A stretch of DNA of 30,683 nucleotides, taken from a virus. Below, piece after piece: positions 5,789-13,822 of the stretch (within the stretch, counting starts at the first letter, position 1; each line of letters begins with the position of its first letter). A program made the position numbers and the translations under genes. The notes beneath the pieces were generated by a model. It was given only the letters and a program-made list of their open reading frames with translations, did no database searches and had not been told where the DNA came from. Location of the stretch: IMG/VR virus record IMGVR_UViG_3300025070_000149, positions 1-30,683 of that record; one strand, written 5' to 3'.

Positions 5789-6282
5789 ACATATTTTATT
5801 TTGATGAATGTCCAACCATATCAGCAGAAGCACAGCCTGATAAGATGCTAGTCAAGATGCCATTGGAAACAGCACAGATGTTGTGTACAGCACACAGAGT
5901 TTTAGATGGTGATGAGTATGCAGATGCTAATGGTTTGTACAAAGAAGCATATAAGAATCACCCATGTACTATATGGGCTAGAGAATCTAGCTCTAACTAC
6001 TCATGGTTGTATCGACACTTCCTAGCACTAGGCTTGGAGTATGAGTATAGGTATGGTAGGAAACATGCAAGTGTTGTCAAGCTAGAAGAACCATTGAGTA
6101 AGATGCCCGACAACATTACACATACAAGCATGACACCATTAGCACAGGCTATGCCTGAGGAGTACAAAGATGAAGACCCTATTGTTGCTTATCGTGATTA
6201 CTGCATTAACGAAAAACACTATGCCAAATGGGAACGCAATAGAACTAAGCCTACTTGGTGGACAGCACAGGAGGTTGCATAA
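5785..6282 (+). CDS. Pyrimidine-dimer DNA glycosylase-like protein
   Basis: The start is GTG 5785, overlapping the previous stop and behind GAGGGTGG. The sequence fits the phage and bacterial family annotated as pyrimidine dimer excision proteins (T4 endonuclease V relatives, Pyr_excise): an FDEC start, DKMLVKMPLETAQMLCTAHRV (about residues 20-39), HPCTIWARES-N-W (about 59-73), YRYGRKH, and a C-terminal AMPEEYK...AYRDYCI then PTWW. These proteins are expected to cut DNA beside UV lesions or act as related glycosylases. For a surface-ocean phage, UV repair would make sense. Substrate and activity are inferred from the family; the distant relation to T4 enzyme V makes this moderate. It ends the first early block. 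Confidence 0.6.
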   Translation: MNIFYFDECPTISAEAQPDKMLVKMPLETAQMLCTAHRVLDGDEYADANGLYKEAYKNHPCTIWARESSSNYSWLYRHFLALGLEYEYRYGRKHASVVKLEEPLSKMPDNITHTSMTPLAQAMPEEYKDEDPIVAYRDYCINEKHYAKWERNRTKPTWWTAQEVA

Positions 6283-6291
6283 AGTTACTAT

Positions 6292-6330
6292 TAAATCTTG
6301 ACATAAGTAGTTTTTTTATGTTAAGATTTA
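6292..6330 (+). promoter_or_regulatory. Sigma70 promoter inside a 15-bp inverted repeat
   Basis: TTGACA (6298-6303), 18-bp spacer, TAAGAT (6322-6327, 4 of 6). Both boxes lie in the arms of a 15-bp inverted repeat, 6292-6306 and 6316-6330, perfect but for one G-T pair, with a 9-nt loop. It may be a promoter under operator control, or a hairpin ending the upstream operon. Confidence 0.6.
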
Positions 6331-6360
6331 TTTATTATTAATTAAATAAACAGGAGACAA

Positions 6361-7086
6361 ATGAAAAAAAATATTATATTTAAAATTTTATTATTTATTT
6401 TATTTATTGGAGCAACCACCACATCTTGGACTGTTGGCTCAAAAATAAGTGATAACTCAGAAGACGTAAAAGGTATGCGTAAAGCTTTAAAAACTTTACA
6501 AATTCAACTAGATGCTAAGACGGATATTTATGATAATGTTTTAGCTAGACAAAATGTTATTTTAAATTCTATAAATAATTTAGAAGATAGAATAAATAGT
6601 TTAGAGTATGAAACTTCACAAGACATTCTTAATGTTTTATCTTTGCTTGATGAATTAAGACAAGAGGTTGAAAATTTTGAAAATACTTTTGAAACTTCTG
6701 AAGAAATAGTCAATACGACAGGAGCCACAGGAGGTTTCGGAGTGTTGACTGGTACCCAAGCATTGGGACAGAGCAAAGAGGTTTATACAGAGACTCTCAG
6801 TGAGCCTCAGACCCCTTCTAAAATTGTTAAAGAATCTTTATCAAAGGCTTCATGTCCTAGACCTAAATCAAATAGAAAATTTGTAACTTATATTAAAAAT
6901 ATTACAATAAAAAATACTGAAAAATTTAATGCTAAGTTTGATCTCGAAGTAGGAACACCTATCAATATTAATATTATAGGTACTAATAATTCAAGATTAA
7001 AAAGAGCTGTTAAACGATACGTTTTAGATTTAAATTTTGAAAGTGTTACAACAACAAATTGTTCAATACCATTTACAATTAATTAA
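6361..7086 (+). CDS. Membrane-anchored coiled-coil protein with a TonB-like C-terminus
   Basis: AGGAGA precedes the ATG. Residues about 5-25 form a single membrane helix after a KKN start, giving an inner-membrane protein whose bulk faces the periplasm. Residues about 30-115 are heptad-rich and predicted coiled coil. A Gly/Thr-rich linker follows, with two Cys at about 164 and 236. The last 80 residues (strand-helix-strand with NNSRLKRAVKRYVLDLNFES near the end) resemble the shape of a TonB C-terminal domain, a match by pattern only. Candidates are a spanin-like lysis factor, a superinfection-exclusion protein, or a factor touching the host TonB system. It has its own promoter and lies apart from the late lysis genes. 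Confidence 0.6.
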   Translation: MKKNIIFKILLFILFIGATTTSWTVGSKISDNSEDVKGMRKALKTLQIQLDAKTDIYDNVLARQNVILNSINNLEDRINSLEYETSQDILNVLSLLDELRQEVENFENTFETSEEIVNTTGATGGFGVLTGTQALGQSKEVYTETLSEPQTPSKIVKESLSKASCPRPKSNRKFVTYIKNITIKNTEKFNAKFDLEVGTPININIIGTNNSRLKRAVKRYVLDLNFESVTTTNCSIPFTIN

Positions 7087-7097
7087 TAAGGAGCTTT

Positions 7098-7319
7098 ATG
7101 AATTATTTATATCAGAGAATGTTAGAAGAAGAAACCACAGCTATTTTTGACAAGAAACAATTAAGAAAGTTTGATGAATATATTACAAAAAATTATAAAG
7201 AATTTTATGAGAATAAAATACCTTACGAGATTAAAAAAGAAGGTGAAAAATTTATTGTAACTTTATTTGATACAACACACATAACAATGAAAGACATATT
7301 GCTTGACATCCTCAAGTGA
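7098..7319 (+). CDS. Hypothetical protein, 73 aa
   Basis: AAGGAG lies upstream of the ATG. The product starts with a charged helix (LYQRMLEEETTAIFDKKQLRK) followed by an alternating strand-like end (KFIVTLFDTTHITMKDILLDIL). No membrane helix or known motif. The consensus promoter of the SSB gene overlaps its last codons. Confidence 0.65.
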   Translation: MNYLYQRMLEEETTAIFDKKQLRKFDEYITKNYKEFYENKIPYEIKKEGEKFIVTLFDTTHITMKDILLDILK

Positions 7320-7331
7320 TTAGTGTATAAT
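7303..7331 (+). promoter_or_regulatory. Full-consensus sigma70 promoter for the SSB gene
   Basis: TTGACA (7303-7308), 17-bp spacer, TATAAT (7326-7331): both boxes and the spacing are consensus. Transcription would start near 7338, about 30 bases before the SSB ATG. Confidence 0.9.
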
Positions 7332-7367
7332 TGTTTTCACAAAACGCCAAACCAAGGAGGTATTTAT

Positions 7368-7805
7368 ATGGCAATACAAGAAGGAGTAGCCTATTGGGCT
7401 AGTGTAACAACCCCAAACACTAAGTTTGAGCCTGTGTATACAGTAGATTTAGTGCTTGAGGATTCAGTGGCTGATGACTTTGAAAGACGTGGATTTAAAG
7501 TAAAAAATCTAACGATTCAAGACGAAGTTGTTGGTCGATCTATAAACTTTAAACGTAAAGTGAATGGTCCCAACGGGATGGTTCGCAAAGCACCCACGCT
7601 TGTAGATGCTAACAAAGTCCCAATGGATGAGTTAGTAGGCAATGGTTCTAGAGTTAAAGTTCAATATAATGAATGGGAAGTTTCGAATAAATATGGAAAC
7701 TTTAAAGGGCTTGATTTTCAAGCTATGCAAGTGCTTGACTTAGTACAGTATAAGTCAGGGGATGGTGCAGAGTTTGAAGCTATTGATGGTGGAGAAGAAT
7801 TTTAA
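7368..7805 (+). CDS. Single-stranded DNA-binding protein, T7 gp2.5-like
   Basis: I chose ATG 7368, directly behind AAGGAGG; an ATG 45 bp upstream lies before the likely transcript start. The 145-residue product has an OB-fold-like run of strands (AYWASVTTPNTKF, YTVDLVLED, KVQYNEWEV) and a short acidic tail ending EAIDGGEEF. An acidic tail with terminal Phe is a hallmark of T7 gp2.5, where it contacts polymerase and helicase; the neighbouring helicase also ends acidic with Phe. It should coat single-stranded DNA at the phage fork. It is smaller than T7 gp2.5 (232 aa). It has its own consensus promoter and a terminator after the next gene, so it is probably made in large amount. Confidence 0.8.
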   Translation: MAIQEGVAYWASVTTPNTKFEPVYTVDLVLEDSVADDFERRGFKVKNLTIQDEVVGRSINFKRKVNGPNGMVRKAPTLVDANKVPMDELVGNGSRVKVQYNEWEVSNKYGNFKGLDFQAMQVLDLVQYKSGDGAEFEAIDGGEEF

Positions 7806-7806
7806 A

Positions 7807-8058
7807 ATGATTATCACTATTAGAAATGAAGATGGTGAAAACTTATTCGACATCAATAACATTGACGATGAGCAAAAGAAGCAGGAAGCTACTGTAACTG
7901 TACAAAAAGTAGGTACTTTGCAAGTCGTTATTGAAGCTTTAGACTTTGCTTCACGAACACATAGAGCTAACTTGGAACAGTTACTTTTAGAGTGTGATGA
8001 AGCTAAGATAGAGCAGACAGAGACTACTGAGAAAGAAGATACAACTGAATCTCAATAG
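7807..8058 (+). CDS. Small acidic protein following SSB, 83 aa
   Basis: I chose ATG 7807, one base after the SSB stop, with GGAG upstream. The product has a strand-rich start (MIITIRNEDGENLFDI), then helices, and a very acidic Thr/Glu-rich tail (EQTETTEKEDTTE). It is cotranscribed with the SSB and ends just before the terminator at 8071. A role as an SSB or replication partner is suggested only by position. Family not recognised. Confidence 0.65.
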   Translation: MIITIRNEDGENLFDINNIDDEQKKQEATVTVQKVGTLQVVIEALDFASRTHRANLEQLLLECDEAKIEQTETTEKEDTTESQ

Positions 8059-8070
8059 TTATTTTTAACC

Positions 8071-8099
8071 AAGGCACTCTGCAATATGGGTGCCTTTTT
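8071..8099 (+). terminator. Rho-independent terminator after the SSB module
   Basis: AAGGCAC (8071-8077) and GTGCCTT (8090-8096) form a 7-bp stem with a 12-nt loop and a T run to 8099. It ends 17 bases before the helicase ATG, so read-through must feed the replication operon unless there is another promoter. Confidence 0.8.
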
Positions 8100-8115
8100 A
8101 TTTCAAGGGTCAAAC

Positions 8116-9786
8116 ATGGAAAATCAATTAAAATTTATTAAGTATCATCAGCCTTGCCCTGCTTGTAAAAGCAGCGATGCCTTGTCTGTTAATGAAGATG
8201 GTTCTGCAAAGTGCTTTAGTTGCGATGAGTTCTTTCCAACTTTTAAAAGCAAGAATACAGTAGAATCATTACAAAAATCACCAGTTGTAAGAGAAACGGT
8301 AAGAGAATTAAATCACCATGGGGGTGTTTTTGCCAAACTTTCTGATAGAAATATTTCAAAAGAAACTGCCGAAAAATATGGTGTTAAAGTTGTTTATGAT
8401 CAAGCAGGACAATTAGCACAACACATTTATCCACTGTATATTAACAATGAAATTACTGCTAACAAAGTTAGATATGTTCGTGATAAAAAGTTCTCATTTG
8501 ATGTGTCACCTTCAGGTGTTGGACTGTTCGGACAACAATTATTTAAAGAAGGAGGAAAATATCTAACGATTACTGAGGGAGAGTGTGATGCTATGGCTGC
8601 CTATGAACTACTCGGTAGTAAGTGGGCAGTCGTGTCGATTATTAGAGGAGCAGCTTCAGCAGTCAAAGACATTAAAGAAAATTTAGAATATGTAGAAAGT
8701 TTTGATAATATTGTTATTTGTTTTGATAAAGATAAACAAGGTAGAGAAGCAGCTCAAAAGGTTGCTACTATAATTAAGCCGGGAAAAGCTAAAATTGTAA
8801 CTCTTCCTAATGGTTACAAAGATGCTAACGACATGCTTATCAAATCAAAATATAAAGAATTTACTAATTCTTGGTGGGATGCAAAGACCTATACTCCAAG
8901 TGGTATCATACGTGTTTCTGAAAAACAAAAAGCCTTTTTAAATCGTGAGAAAAAGGAAAGTGTTCCCTACCCTTGGAAGGGTTTAAATGAAAAGCTGTAT
9001 GGCTTGAGACAAGGTGAGCTTGTAACTCTTACAGGTGGAACAGGACTTGGTAAGTCTAGTATCACGAGGGAACTAGAACATTGGCTTGTAAAAAATACTA
9101 ATGATAATGTAGGAATCATAGCACTTGAAGAGGACTGGAGAAGAACAGTGGATGGTGTCCTTTCTATTGAAGCAAATGCTAGATTATATGTTGATCAAGA
9201 AAGAGAAAAGTTTAATGAAGATACATTGATTGCTATGTTTGATAAAGTTTTTGCAGATGATAAAGTATTTATACATGCTCATTTTGGAACAAATGAAATA
9301 GATGATATCTTTGCAAAGTTAAGATATTTAATTGTTGGTTGTGATTGTAAGTGGGTGGTCGTAGATCATTTACATATGCTGGTGAGTGCCCTTGCCGAAG
9401 GTGATGAGAGACGAGCCATTGATAATATTATGACTAGACTTAGAAGTTTAGTTGAAGAGACGGGTGCAGGTTTAATTCTTGTATCCCACCTCAGACGAGT
9501 CGATGGTAACAAAGGACATGAGAATGGAATTGAAGTTAGTCTCTCTCACCTCCGTGGCTCTAACAGCATTGGACAGCTATCAGATTGTGTGATTGCATTG
9601 GAACGTAATCAACAATCAGACGATCAAGAAGAAGCAAGGACTACAAGACTTCGTGTACTTAAATCAAGATACACAGGTGACGTAGGCATGGCAACTTCTT
9701 TAATTTACGATAAAGATACAGGAAGATTATCTGAAATATTTGATAATGAATTTAATATTGAAGATGATATTATAAACTCTTTTTAG
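8116..9786 (+). CDS. Primase-helicase, T7 gp4-like
   Basis: I chose ATG 8116: the earlier in-frame ATG lies in the terminator hairpin. The 556-residue protein has a zinc finger (C14, C17, C33, C36) for template recognition, a TOPRIM primase core (E154, with EGECD; D204 and D206 in FDKDKQG), and a hexameric RecA-type helicase with Walker A GGTGLGKSS (G307-S315, K313), Walker B VVVDHLHML (D417) and the SLSHLRGSNSIGQLSD motif. The acidic tail ends IEDDIINSF, as in T7 gp4, where the terminal Phe binds polymerase. It should unwind DNA 5' to 3' and make RNA primers. Length is close to T7 gp4A (566 aa). It heads the replication operon and is followed by the polymerase after 9 bp. Confidence 0.93.
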   Translation: MENQLKFIKYHQPCPACKSSDALSVNEDGSAKCFSCDEFFPTFKSKNTVESLQKSPVVRETVRELNHHGGVFAKLSDRNISKETAEKYGVKVVYDQAGQLAQHIYPLYINNEITANKVRYVRDKKFSFDVSPSGVGLFGQQLFKEGGKYLTITEGECDAMAAYELLGSKWAVVSIIRGAASAVKDIKENLEYVESFDNIVICFDKDKQGREAAQKVATIIKPGKAKIVTLPNGYKDANDMLIKSKYKEFTNSWWDAKTYTPSGIIRVSEKQKAFLNREKKESVPYPWKGLNEKLYGLRQGELVTLTGGTGLGKSSITRELEHWLVKNTNDNVGIIALEEDWRRTVDGVLSIEANARLYVDQEREKFNEDTLIAMFDKVFADDKVFIHAHFGTNEIDDIFAKLRYLIVGCDCKWVVVDHLHMLVSALAEGDERRAIDNIMTRLRSLVEETGAGLILVSHLRRVDGNKGHENGIEVSLSHLRGSNSIGQLSDCVIALERNQQSDDQEEARTTRLRVLKSRYTGDVGMATSLIYDKDTGRLSEIFDNEFNIEDDIINSF

Positions 9787-9795
9787 GATAACATT

Positions 9796-11580
9796 ATGGA
9801 ATTAGTATTTGATATTGAAACGAATGGATTGCTTTGGGAATTTGAATCAAAAAATAAAGAAACAGGGGAACTGGAAAGAGTTCCGGCTGCTGATAGTATT
9901 TGGTGTATTGTTGCTATTGATGAAAATAATAAAGTATATTCATTTGATCCTACACAAATTGACGAGGGCATTGAGTTTCTAAAGTCAGCCGATATTCTAG
10001 TTGGTCACAACATCATTGGCTTTGATCTCCCCATAATTAAAAAACTAAAGCATGTTGATTTATATAAACATGCTAAAGTTCTTGATACCTTGACCCTATC
10101 AAGACTGTTACACCCGACAAGAGAAGGTGGACACAGCCTAGAAAAATGGGGATGGAAACTCAACTGCCCTAAGTCAGACTCGCCTGATTTTAAATCTTAC
10201 AGTAAAGAAATGATGGACTATTGTATTCAAGATGTAAAAGTAAATAAATTAGTTTTAGAAAAACTTAGATCAGACAGTTCAGGATTTAGTAAAGATTCTG
10301 TAGAAATTGAACATGAAACAAGTAAGATATTATCAGATCAGGAACAACAAGGATTTTTATTTGATGAAAAAAATGCTACACTTTTATTAAGTTCTTTAAA
10401 TAAAAGAAAAAAAGAAGTCGAAACAGAAGTTCATCATACTTTTAAACCTAAACTTGTGGATGTTAAACGTGTGTTTCCAAAACTTAAAAAAGATGGAACA
10501 CTGTCTAAGTCAGGTTTAACTGAAGAGGAATATTTAGAAAGGAAAGAGACTAATGATATGAACTCTTTCATGAGGCAAGAGCTACAAGAATTTAATCTTG
10601 GAAGTAGAAAACAAATAGGTGAGTACTTAATTGATTTTGGTTGGAAGCCTAAAAGATTTACCCCAACAGGACAACCTATTGTTGATGAAGGAACACTAAA
10701 AAAAATATCTCATATTAAAGAAGCTCAATTAATTGCAGAGTTTTTACTCTTACAAAAAAGAGCTGCTCAAGTTGAGTCATGGTTAGATGCTGTTAAAAAC
10801 GATGGCAGAGTTCATGGTTCTGTTATTTGTACTGGTACTATTACAGGTCGAATGGCACACAGAAGCCCAAACATGGCTCAAGTACCTGCTGTATATAGTC
10901 CTTTTGGTAAAGAGTGCAGGTCTTGTTGGACAGTACCTGATGGATATAAACTTGTAGGTGTAGATGCAAGTGGATTAGAATTAAGAATGTTAGCACACTA
11001 CATGGCTGACGAGGAGTATGTAAATGAAATTATCAATGGAGACATTCACACAACTAACCAAAAGTTTGCTGGACTTGAATCAAGAGATCAGGCAAAAACT
11101 TTCATCTATGCACTCATATACGGAGCAGGAGACGAAAAACTTGGAAGCATTGTTAATGGAAGCAGAGCAGACGGTAAGAAGTTGCGAGAACGCTTTTTTA
11201 GTAGTCTCCCAACACTTAGAACTCTTAAAGAACGAGTTGATAGAGCAGCAAAGAAAAAATTTTTAAAAGGTTTAGATGGTAGAAAGATATTTGTTAGACA
11301 TGAACACGCTGCTTTAAATACCTTATTACAAGGAGGAGGAGCAGTAGCAATGAAAAAGGGGTTGATACTACTGAATACTCGTTTGTCTCTTGCAAATCTT
11401 GATTATAAATTTGTAGGTAATATTCATGATGAATGGCAAATAGAAGTAAAAGAATGTCAAGCTAATAGAGTTGGTCAACTTGCTGTTGAAAGTATTATAG
11501 ATGCAGGAACATATTTTAACATGCGTTGTCCGTTAGATGGTGAATATAAAATAGGAGGAAACTGGAGTGACACACATTAA
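9796..11580 (+). CDS. Family A DNA polymerase, T7-like
   Basis: The protein copies the phage genome. The N-terminal 3'-5' exonuclease shows DIETNGL (D6, E8) and a YCIQDV motif near residue 145. The polymerase palm and fingers show motif A VGVDASGLELRMLAHY (D390), motif B RDQAKTFIYALIYGAG (R430, K434, Tyr438 at the place of T7 Tyr526), and motif C HDEW (D545). With 594 residues it is about 110 shorter than T7 gp5 (704), so the thioredoxin-binding loop is probably missing or shorter; processivity may then come from the helicase and SSB tails. The last 14 bases overlap the GIY-YIG gene. Confidence 0.95.
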   Translation: MELVFDIETNGLLWEFESKNKETGELERVPAADSIWCIVAIDENNKVYSFDPTQIDEGIEFLKSADILVGHNIIGFDLPIIKKLKHVDLYKHAKVLDTLTLSRLLHPTREGGHSLEKWGWKLNCPKSDSPDFKSYSKEMMDYCIQDVKVNKLVLEKLRSDSSGFSKDSVEIEHETSKILSDQEQQGFLFDEKNATLLLSSLNKRKKEVETEVHHTFKPKLVDVKRVFPKLKKDGTLSKSGLTEEEYLERKETNDMNSFMRQELQEFNLGSRKQIGEYLIDFGWKPKRFTPTGQPIVDEGTLKKISHIKEAQLIAEFLLLQKRAAQVESWLDAVKNDGRVHGSVICTGTITGRMAHRSPNMAQVPAVYSPFGKECRSCWTVPDGYKLVGVDASGLELRMLAHYMADEEYVNEIINGDIHTTNQKFAGLESRDQAKTFIYALIYGAGDEKLGSIVNGSRADGKKLRERFFSSLPTLRTLKERVDRAAKKKFLKGLDGRKIFVRHEHAALNTLLQGGGAVAMKKGLILLNTRLSLANLDYKFVGNIHDEWQIEVKECQANRVGQLAVESIIDAGTYFNMRCPLDGEYKIGGNWSDTH

Positions 11581-12118
11581 TTGTAACGAGTGTGGGGTTA
11601 AATTAACTGATGATAATTGGCAACCCTCACGTAAAGAAAGAAAAGAAAAAGTATGTATTCCATGCTATGCGACTTTAGAAAAATATACTAAAAGAAACAC
11701 AGAACGAATGTTTGTTAACGGTAAGTACATAAGTAAAACTCATCCGTTGTATAAACCCGGACATTACAAAACATTTGAAGATGCTGCGTTTCAATCTTTA
11801 TCTAGCTATTCTAGTAGTAAAGAAGGTCAAGTATATATTATTACAAACCCTGCTTGGAAAGGCTGGATTAAAGTTGGTATGGCTATAGAAGCAATTGACA
11901 GATGTAACCAATATCAAACATCTTCGCCTATGCGGGATTATAAACTTGAATATTATAAAGACTTTAAAAACAGAAGACTTGCTGAATCAAACGCACACAA
12001 GCTTTGTAGCAAACAAGCTATAGAAAGAAATGGTGAATGGTTTAAACTGTCTATTAAAAAAGCTATCAGTTTAATTGATAGTATAACTGAGGAAGAATAT
12101 GAAAAAGAAACAGCTTGA
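11567..12118 (+). CDS. GIY-YIG (T5orf172-like) nuclease-domain protein with zinc ribbon
   Basis: The start is GTG 11567, inside the end of the polymerase gene, behind TAGGAGGAA. The 183-residue product has an N-terminal zinc ribbon (C6, C9, C30, C33) and a GIY-YIG-type domain from about residue 86: VYIITNP (Y90), a WIKVGMA strand (K102-G104), R112, E140, and a closing NGEWF. This matches the T5orf172/MUG113 branch. Such domains nick or cut DNA, and act as homing endonucleases, resolvases or repair nucleases. The position inside the replication operon, with overlaps on both sides, suggests a regular replication or recombination role. A homing role cannot be excluded, but no intron is seen in the polymerase. 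Confidence 0.75.
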   Translation: MTHINCNECGVKLTDDNWQPSRKERKEKVCIPCYATLEKYTKRNTERMFVNGKYISKTHPLYKPGHYKTFEDAAFQSLSSYSSSKEGQVYIITNPAWKGWIKVGMAIEAIDRCNQYQTSSPMRDYKLEYYKDFKNRRLAESNAHKLCSKQAIERNGEWFKLSIKKAISLIDSITEEEYEKETA

Positions 12119-12971
12119 CAATTTAGTACCTGATATATATAATACAATATCATCCCTTTCAAAGGGTGAGCCTATTGTTATTCCTCCAAAACTTTTAGAA
12201 AAGTTTAGCGAAGATATGACTCAAGCATTAGTCGACTGGGCTACTCCTGTTGGAGCTAACAGGGCTACGTCTAATAATCTTCGTATGTCTAATATTGGAA
12301 AACCTGATAGGCAGTTATGGTTTGATATGCATGAAGAAAAAGATGCCGACACTGAACTACAACCAAGCACTTTTATTAAATTTTTGTATGGACATCTACT
12401 AGAGGTTCTACTTTTATTTTTTGTTAGACTTGCAGGACACAGTGTTGATTCAGAACAAAAAGAAGTAACTGTTAGTGGAATTAAAGGACACATGGATTGT
12501 AAAATTGATGGTGAAGTTGTCGATGTTAAGTCAGCGTCTGGATATGCATTTAAAAAATTTAATGATGGAACACTAGCAGAACAAGATACGTTTGGTTATC
12601 TAGCACAACTTGCCGGATATGAAGCAGCAGAACAAACCAGTGCTGGTGGTTTCTTAGTAATTAATAAAGAAACTGGAGAACTAACTCTTTTTAGACCTGA
12701 AGATTTAGATAAGCCGAATATTAAAGATAGAATTAAAACTATAAAAAAAGCTATCAAGAAAAAAACACCTCCTGATTTTTGCTATCCTTCAATAGCCGAA
12801 GGTAAAGCAGGAAACATGAAGCTTCCAAAAGAATGTACCTATTGTCCTTATAAATATAAGTGCCATTCTGACAGTAATAATGGTAAAGGTTTAAGAGTTT
12901 TTAAGTATGCCAAAGGACCAGTTTATTTTACAAATATTGTTAAAGTTCCAAACGTGGAGGAGATATTATGA
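12099..12971 (+). CDS. PD-(D/E)XK exonuclease, Cas4/RecB-like
   Basis: ATG 12099 is behind GAGGAAG and overlaps the preceding gene by 20 bp. The 290-residue protein has the nuclease core: an early conserved helix, D133 in GHMDCKID, then D142-V-K144 in VVDVKSAS, and a downstream Q-rich helix (LAQLAGYEA). A C-terminal Cys cluster (C246, C249, C255) could hold an iron-sulphur cluster or zinc, as in Cas4/AddB-type nucleases; a fourth ligand is not obvious. It fills the slot of T7 gp6 exonuclease between polymerase and endonuclease I, and should degrade DNA ends for host DNA breakdown or recombination. Confidence 0.8.
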   Translation: MKKKQLDNLVPDIYNTISSLSKGEPIVIPPKLLEKFSEDMTQALVDWATPVGANRATSNNLRMSNIGKPDRQLWFDMHEEKDADTELQPSTFIKFLYGHLLEVLLLFFVRLAGHSVDSEQKEVTVSGIKGHMDCKIDGEVVDVKSASGYAFKKFNDGTLAEQDTFGYLAQLAGYEAAEQTSAGGFLVINKETGELTLFRPEDLDKPNIKDRIKTIKKAIKKKTPPDFCYPSIAEGKAGNMKLPKECTYCPYKYKCHSDSNNGKGLRVFKYAKGPVYFTNIVKVPNVEEIL

Positions 12972-13237
12972 ATGCACAAAGAGCTAAAAAAATTAGAAAA
13001 AAATCACTAGAACTCTTGGTTGATTGGGTTAAAAATTTGGTGTCTGATTCAGAAAAAGAAAAGATAGATAAACAAAATGCATTTGATTTACTACCTACAG
13101 ACACTCATATTTATGCTAATAATCAGATTCGGCTTTCTTCTTTTTCATTAAAGTGGATAGTTAAAAAAATTAAAAAGGTTTCAAAAACTAAACCAATAAA
13201 TGAGATAACTCTCGAGGATATTATACATGAAAAATAA
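12968..13237 (+). CDS. Hypothetical basic protein, 89 aa
   Basis: GGAGG upstream and a 4-bp overlap with the exonuclease gene indicate coupled translation. The product has a Lys/Arg-rich first helix (MNAQRAKKIRKKSLELLVDW), a long middle and another Lys-rich stretch (WIVKKIKKVSKTK). It may bind DNA. No known domain. Confidence 0.65.
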   Translation: MNAQRAKKIRKKSLELLVDWVKNLVSDSEKEKIDKQNAFDLLPTDTHIYANNQIRLSSFSLKWIVKKIKKVSKTKPINEITLEDIIHEK

Positions 13238-13385
13238 TGATAGATTAGAAAAAATTTTATTACTACTTGCACACGAGTTAGCCAGTGGTGAACCAATTGA
13301 TGCTATACCCAGTGATATTTTAACAGACTTATCAACAATTCTTAAAATAGAAGTAGACTCAAGAGAAGCTCGGAGCATTCATTAA
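13227..13385 (+). CDS. Small acidic-leaning protein, 52 aa
   Basis: ATG 13227 has GAGGA twelve bases upstream and overlaps the end of the preceding gene by 11 bp; its TAA overlaps the next ATG (TAATG). The product is a short helical protein (KILLLLAHELASGEPIDAIP...). It fits the packed operon, which supports expression. No family recognised. Confidence 0.6.
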   Translation: MKNNDRLEKILLLLAHELASGEPIDAIPSDILTDLSTILKIEVDSREARSIH

Positions 13386-13822
13386 TGCCTAGAAGAGTAC
13401 CTAGAAAACCTAGACCTAAAAAGATTAACGTACCTAAAGGGTATGACAGTCGATGGGAGTATGACATTCATTTGGGAATACTTCAAGACTGGAAACATCA
13501 TTGGGATGTCATACAATATGTTGTTGAACATAAATACGAAGCTGATTTTGTTCGAGAGATAGAGGGTAAGACAATACTCTTAGAAGCAAAGGGTAGGTTT
13601 TGGGACCACGCTGAGTACAGTAAATATATTCATATTAGAAAAGCACTTCCAAAAAATACTGAGTTAATATTTTTATTTCAAAAGCCTTTCTCTCCTATGC
13701 CGGGAGCCAAGGTTAGGAAAGATGGAACAAAAAGAACACATGCTGAATGGGCTGAAACAAATAACTTTACATGGTATAGCGAAGAGACTTTACCTAAGGA
13801 ATGGAAACATGAAGAAAACTAA
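13385..13822 (+). CDS. Endonuclease I (Holliday junction resolvase), T7 gp3-like
   Basis: The 145-residue product matches T7 endonuclease I (149 aa). The catalytic set is visible: E25 in YDSRWEYDIH, D54 in YEADFV, E67 and K69 in LLEAKGRF, close to T7's E20, D55, E65 and K67. The N-terminus is very basic (RRVPRKPRPKK). It should cut branched DNA, resolve replication and recombination junctions before packaging, and help break host DNA. TAATG couples it to the gene before. Its end overlaps the DUF3310 gene by 14 bp. Confidence 0.9.
   Translation: MPRRVPRKPRPKKINVPKGYDSRWEYDIHLGILQDWKHHWDVIQYVVEHKYEADFVREIEGKTILLEAKGRFWDHAEYSKYIHIRKALPKNTELIFLFQKPFSPMPGAKVRKDGTKRTHAEWAETNNFTWYSEETLPKEWKHEEN

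Noticed and set aside
11024-11266. 80-codon frame inside the polymerase gene
   Set aside because: It covers conserved polymerase motifs in another frame and has no own signals.
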